NCBI RefSeq assembly: GCF_040954835.1
Contig: NC_090711.1
Coordinates: 2,921,501 to 2,985,500, forward strand
DNA length: 64,000 nucleotides
DNA from: Lepisosteus oculatus
Lineage: Eukaryota > Chordata > Actinopteri > Semionotiformes > Lepisosteidae
Direction: 5' to 3'
The translations under genes were made by a program, and so were the position numbers. The notes under the pieces are model-generated. The model did no database searches, had not been told where the DNA came from, and was given only the letters and a program-made list of their open reading frames with translations. The number at the start of each line of letters is the position of its first letter. Position 1 is the first letter of the stretch. Shown here one piece after another: positions 61,301 through 64,000 of the stretch.

Positions 61301-64000
61301 TGTAGACCACAGGCAGCTCTTCACCTGACTGCTGCTCCTCCAGAATCCAGGCTCTTCCTGTGGTCTCAAAGCCGGGGTCTGACAGTCAGTCTTGTGAGTA
61401 AAAAGGGGAGAAAAGGCTCACCTGTCTGCAGGACTGTCGTCATCAATCGAAGGGAGGTCGATGTTGGTTGTTCTGAGGAGTCTCCTGCGGAGCTGGTCCC
61501 CAGTAGATGTGGGGGGCTGGGAAGCAGGCAGCTCTTCGTCCAGATCCTCCTGCGTGGGCTGGCGCGAGCCCAGCATGGTCTCGTCCGTCAGGCAGCTGGG
61601 AAATGACACAGCGTCAAGCTGAGGCAGTACCTGAGGGCCTGTAGCACGGATCCCAGGGCCTGTTTCCTGCTCAGGTCTCAGCTTCTAAAACATCACAGTT
61701 TTCTTGGGGGACTAACAGAACATAATGAGTAATAAAGGAAGAACACACCAAAGGAATATTAACTATTAATTTGTTGAATCCTGTTCCAACAACATTTTAA
61801 AATGGCATTTTAGAATTGCTAAGTCATGAAGATGGTGGAAGGTACTGAAAGCTTATTCAAACGGAATACAGAGTGTCATTCTATGAAATGAACTGTCTCC
61901 AGGAACATCATCAAATTAATGTTACATGCAGGGTATTGTAAACAGTCCATCAGAATGACACAGCCAAGTTAACAAAGAGTGACAAGCTAACCAAAACACA
62001 AACCACAAGAATTATCAATGCTTGAAATGCAAATTAGATGACGCGATTTAGGGAACTGTGTTTTTCTGGGGGGAGGGGGGGGTGTTATAGGATGAAGACG
62101 GAGATGATGAAAATGAAGACATGGCAACCTGGAGAAGCTGCTGTTCCAGGAGAGCTTGGAGTCCGAGCTGCGCAGCTGGGCGTAGCCGCGGGGCATGGTG
62201 GGCAGGGGGTTCTCCTCGCCCTGACCCCCCAGAGATGCCAGGGTGGACTGCCTGGACAGTCGGCTCTGGTAAAACCGCTTTATCGTGCCTTGGGACGCCT
62301 CCTTTCCCTGGAAGGGAAGGACCAGAAAGGGCAAGAGCACGAGGACTCGACACAGAGCAGCCTGTACCTGCATCGCTGACGCAGTCCTTCCTATCACTTC
62401 CAGCTACTCCAACGACTAAGCTGCCATTATCCACTATTACACATGGGTCCAGAACAGAAATATTCTAGGTGCAAACAAGGCTACATATTAAGGTATTTCA
62501 CAACACATACTATAGTAATGAGGATATTCATCAGTGGAGATACCAGTATGCACTCAAGGGCAAGGAGAGCAGTTGGGTTCGACAAAATAATAGAGGGGAG
62601 CCCAGAGGCAATTGTGTAATCCCCACGATTAATTGGCAGTTTTGGTAGTTCCTTTGCTGTCAGGCAAGGGAGACGTGTTCTTTCACTCTTTCTGGGGGTG
62701 GAGAGGAGGGTAAGGGACATTTTGGAGGAGGCCAGAGAGAAGACTATCCTGTCACCCCTCCCCACCCCTTGGCACTGCCGATGCTATTGAACTGCACTGT
62801 TGCTGACAGGATCGTGGAGTGCATGAAGTCATGACTTGATCACAGGCGGTTGTAAATATATCACCACACCTTCTTCAGCTCCTGGCTCAGCAGGGCTCTC
62901 TCAAAGCGCAGCACCTTGGAGATGTCCAGGTTGTCCTTGCAGAGGGAGTTGAGCCCATCAGCGAGGTCCTCGATGAGGGCAGAAATGAAGACCCAGGCAA
63001 ACCTGACTGAGTCGATGAAGCGCGTAAACCTGCTGTCTGTGAGGAGAAATCAGGGAGAAATCGGGCACTGAATCACTGGATAAGAACTGTATTGATTTTA
63101 AGAACAAAACAAGCCTTTTTTTGTAGGATTAGGATTTTCAGGTGAACTGACAGCTCTCTCCCCATTCCGGAAAAACAGGAAGGAAACTGAGATTTCATAA
63201 ATCTACAAAGTCTACAAAGGAGCATGCAATGTTTCACAGAAAAGGTCATTTTTATTCTTTTTGTGAATCCCAGCAATTATTAACAATAATTGATTACAAT
63301 TAATTACAATATTGTTAATGACAATATTGTTTTTTGTTTGTTGATGTCAGTCACATACCCATGTGCCATCTTCATAAAGGACAAAATGCTGAAATAAATC
63401 CTGCACCAGAAAGGACCAAGGAAATGTCTGATTAGTGTTTATTCAGGTATAACCACCACCTACCCTTCTCTCCACCTGTCTCTTCCTCTGTGCTGTCCAG
63501 GTCCAGTTCGTCCTCAGTGGACTCTGTCCTGTCGATGCCTGGGGAGTTATGTAGAGAAGGAAAATGGTTCTGGTACAGGGAGCAGTGACGAATACACCAA
63601 GGCACGTACAGTACAGTGCACTGAGATCTACACAGATGAAGAGAGCCACATGGGGAGATAAATGCTAAATGTCTCACTCAGTGAACAGTGGCTACTTACA
63701 GTGTTCAGACCTGACCAAACACAAAAGAGATTCACAGCTCCTTGATACACCTGAGACCCTCACCAATCCCTTGACAGGGAGTCCAACACCTGGCCCATCA
63801 GAACACACAGATGCCCTCTTACCCTGCTGTCTGTGCAGCTCCTGTCTGGCTCTCTTCCTCTCCTCCCTCCTCAGCATGGACTCCTCTTTCTCACGCCCCT
63901 TCAGCGCAGCCTTCGAGCTGGTCACCCAGGCCTCATACGCCAGCTGCAGAAGGCAAGGTCACAGATCCAGGCTGGCCTGTCAGCTGAACTACACTGGCAT
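49322..64000 (-). CDS. PIEZO-family mechanosensitive ion channel, C-terminal half (partial)
   Basis: Subunit of a trimeric, stretch-gated cation channel of the plasma membrane. Twenty-one exons: 63823-63943, 63464-63538, 62870-63037, 62129-62307, 61422-61595, 60846-61076, 60287-60545, 59384-59572, 58502-58736, 57616-57745, 56466-56613, 55920-56134, 55424-55582, 54801-54948, 53635-53823, 53318-53410, 52356-52525, 51291-51407, 50766-50845, 49873-50098 and 49322-49577. They encode about 1,186 aa; the 5' half lies beyond the window. Seen in order: ELLLNKMFENEE, last blade ([18 protein letters not shown]), beam-side basic segment, anchor ([18 protein letters not shown]), outer helix ([18 protein letters not shown]), extracellular cap from [12 protein letters not shown] with NAS and NGT sequons, inner helix ([20 protein letters not shown]), and CTD ([18 protein letters not shown]). 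The membrane core recalls PIEZO2, parts of the cap PIEZO1. One exon has a single-base frame break (62,999-63,002). Exon 62129-62307 uses a weak GTTGCC donor. Confidence 0.93.
51520..51716 (+). repeat. Foldback repeat, copy 4 (PIEZO intron)
   Basis: aggctgtggagccttcttca pairs with cagccgaaacg only partly. Then a pyrimidine tract, ttttcagcagggaataaacc and tttacttattc follow, with the family end cctacgcatgctgacgcagc near 51,692. This end is the reverse complement of the head seen in copies 1 and 2. It abuts the 5S SINE at 51,722. Confidence 0.7.
51722..52292 (+). mobile_element. Full-length 5S rRNA-derived SINE
   Basis: The 5' end follows 5S rRNA closely (accctgcaactc, gaagctaagcagg, gagcctggtcagtacctgga, tgggagacctcctgggga), keeping the internal RNA polymerase III promoter region. 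A long body follows, then a LINE-like tail (cctgtaaagcgctttgagtg, gcgctatataagtgtaagca) and ATT repeats. This is a SINE3-class element in a PIEZO intron, opposite in orientation to the gene. It is the best-preserved copy here. Confidence 0.88.
52532..52593 (-). repeat. (GA)n and caattatatag tandem repeat beside a PIEZO acceptor
   Basis: gagagagagag, three copies of caattatatag, then atatagagagagag. On the gene strand the (CT)n run ends a few bases before the TTCCCTGGCAG acceptor of exon 52356-52525 and forms its pyrimidine tract. Confidence 0.85.
53990..54425 (-). mobile_element. 5S-derived SINE, reverse orientation
   Basis: On the minus strand: a 5S-like head (agcagggctgggcctggtcg, ggaactgggatggaagacc), then a body with aggtcattaatgatcccttg, and the tail gagcgctttgggatcctttt. 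It shares the head type with 51,722-52,292 but has the other tail type, so a second subfamily. It lies in the PIEZO intron between exons 53635-53823 and 54801-54948, in sense orientation. Confidence 0.7.
54549..54707. repeat. Foldback repeat, copy 5 (PIEZO intron)
   Basis: The clearest hairpin of the family. The outer arms are gaacaagtaaaggtctattc and gataaacctttacttgttc. The inner arms are cgtttcggctgtggagtctt and gaaagctccacagccaaaac. The head agctagcgtaggctgcagag is related to copies 1 and 2. The total length is about 160 bases. Confidence 0.8.
58035..58318 (+). mobile_element. RTE/BovB-like LINE, 3' end
   Basis: The stretch reads ttcattggaaggactgatag, taaaactcaaatactttgcc, acaaatgcgaagacagggtt, tgatgttgggaaagattgaa, gggagaaggagaaggggcgg, cagaggttaagatgg and, near the end, cacgaagagtcggactcgac. 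These follow in order the 3' end of BovB-type RTE LINEs as I remember them from ruminants and reptiles, then a short CA tail. It is 5'-truncated, as LINE copies usually are, and antisense to PIEZO, in the intron between exons 57616-57745 and 58502-58736. Confidence 0.75.
59573..59599 (-). repeat. (GA)n run forming a PIEZO splice acceptor tract
   Basis: On the gene strand this is (CT)n ending directly in CTCAG before exon 59384-59572, so the microsatellite itself is the pyrimidine tract. Confidence 0.85.
60085..60155 (+). repeat. SINE/LINE2-type tail fragment
   Basis: ttctttaaagcgcttagaga, then ttttaagggtgctatataag and ttattatt. This is the short 3' remnant of the same kind of tail seen in the 5S SINEs. 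Confidence 0.5.

Overview
The window looks like nuclear DNA of a ray-finned fish, most likely a non-teleost lineage such as gar or bowfin. The reasons are vertebrate multi-exon genes with canonical GT-AG introns, several 5S-rRNA-derived SINEs, and a gene order that keeps the human 20q13 block PRELID3B - ATP5F1E - TUBB1. The lineage is inference. I reconstructed splice sites by hand; in every gene the exon phases add up to an intact frame, apart from one single-base break in the PIEZO gene.

Layout. 1-9,100 holds no gene I can recognise; two stretches look like candidate conserved regulatory DNA, and a hairpin-forming repeat and a common fish dispersed repeat follow. 9,101-18,044 (+) is a complete 15-exon BPI/LBP-family lipopolysaccharide-binding protein gene (470 aa). 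19,033-23,886 (-) is a complete Aurora kinase A gene (401 aa), tail-to-tail with BPI, with a cell-cycle-type promoter at 24.75-24.84 kb. 25,139-25,954 (+) is an unidentified 271-codon open frame. 29,062-35,526 (-) is PRELID3B (SLMO2, 194 aa), which carries a near-identical 274-bp internal duplication of part of exon 4. 37,081-39,035 (+) is ATP5F1E (53 aa), head-to-head with PRELID3B. 41,724-45,501 (-) is TUBB1 (459 aa). From 49,322 to the window end (-) run the last 21 coding exons (about 1,186 aa) of a PIEZO mechanosensitive channel that continues beyond 64,000.

The genes are ordinary host genes rather than one pathway: innate immunity (BPI), mitosis (AURKA), mitochondrial lipid transfer and ATP synthase (PRELID3B, ATP5F1E), thrombocyte-type tubulin (TUBB1) and mechanosensation (PIEZO).

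The most interesting items are the PIEZO paralogue next to TUBB1, where mammals have none; a BovB/RTE-like LINE 3' end in a fish; a foldback repeat family whose arms carry a splice-acceptor-like tract joined to a polyadenylation signal; the recent intragenic duplication in PRELID3B; simple-sequence repeats serving as polypyrimidine tracts; and the compact 3' end of TUBB1. No CRISPR, operon, phage or other prokaryotic system is present.
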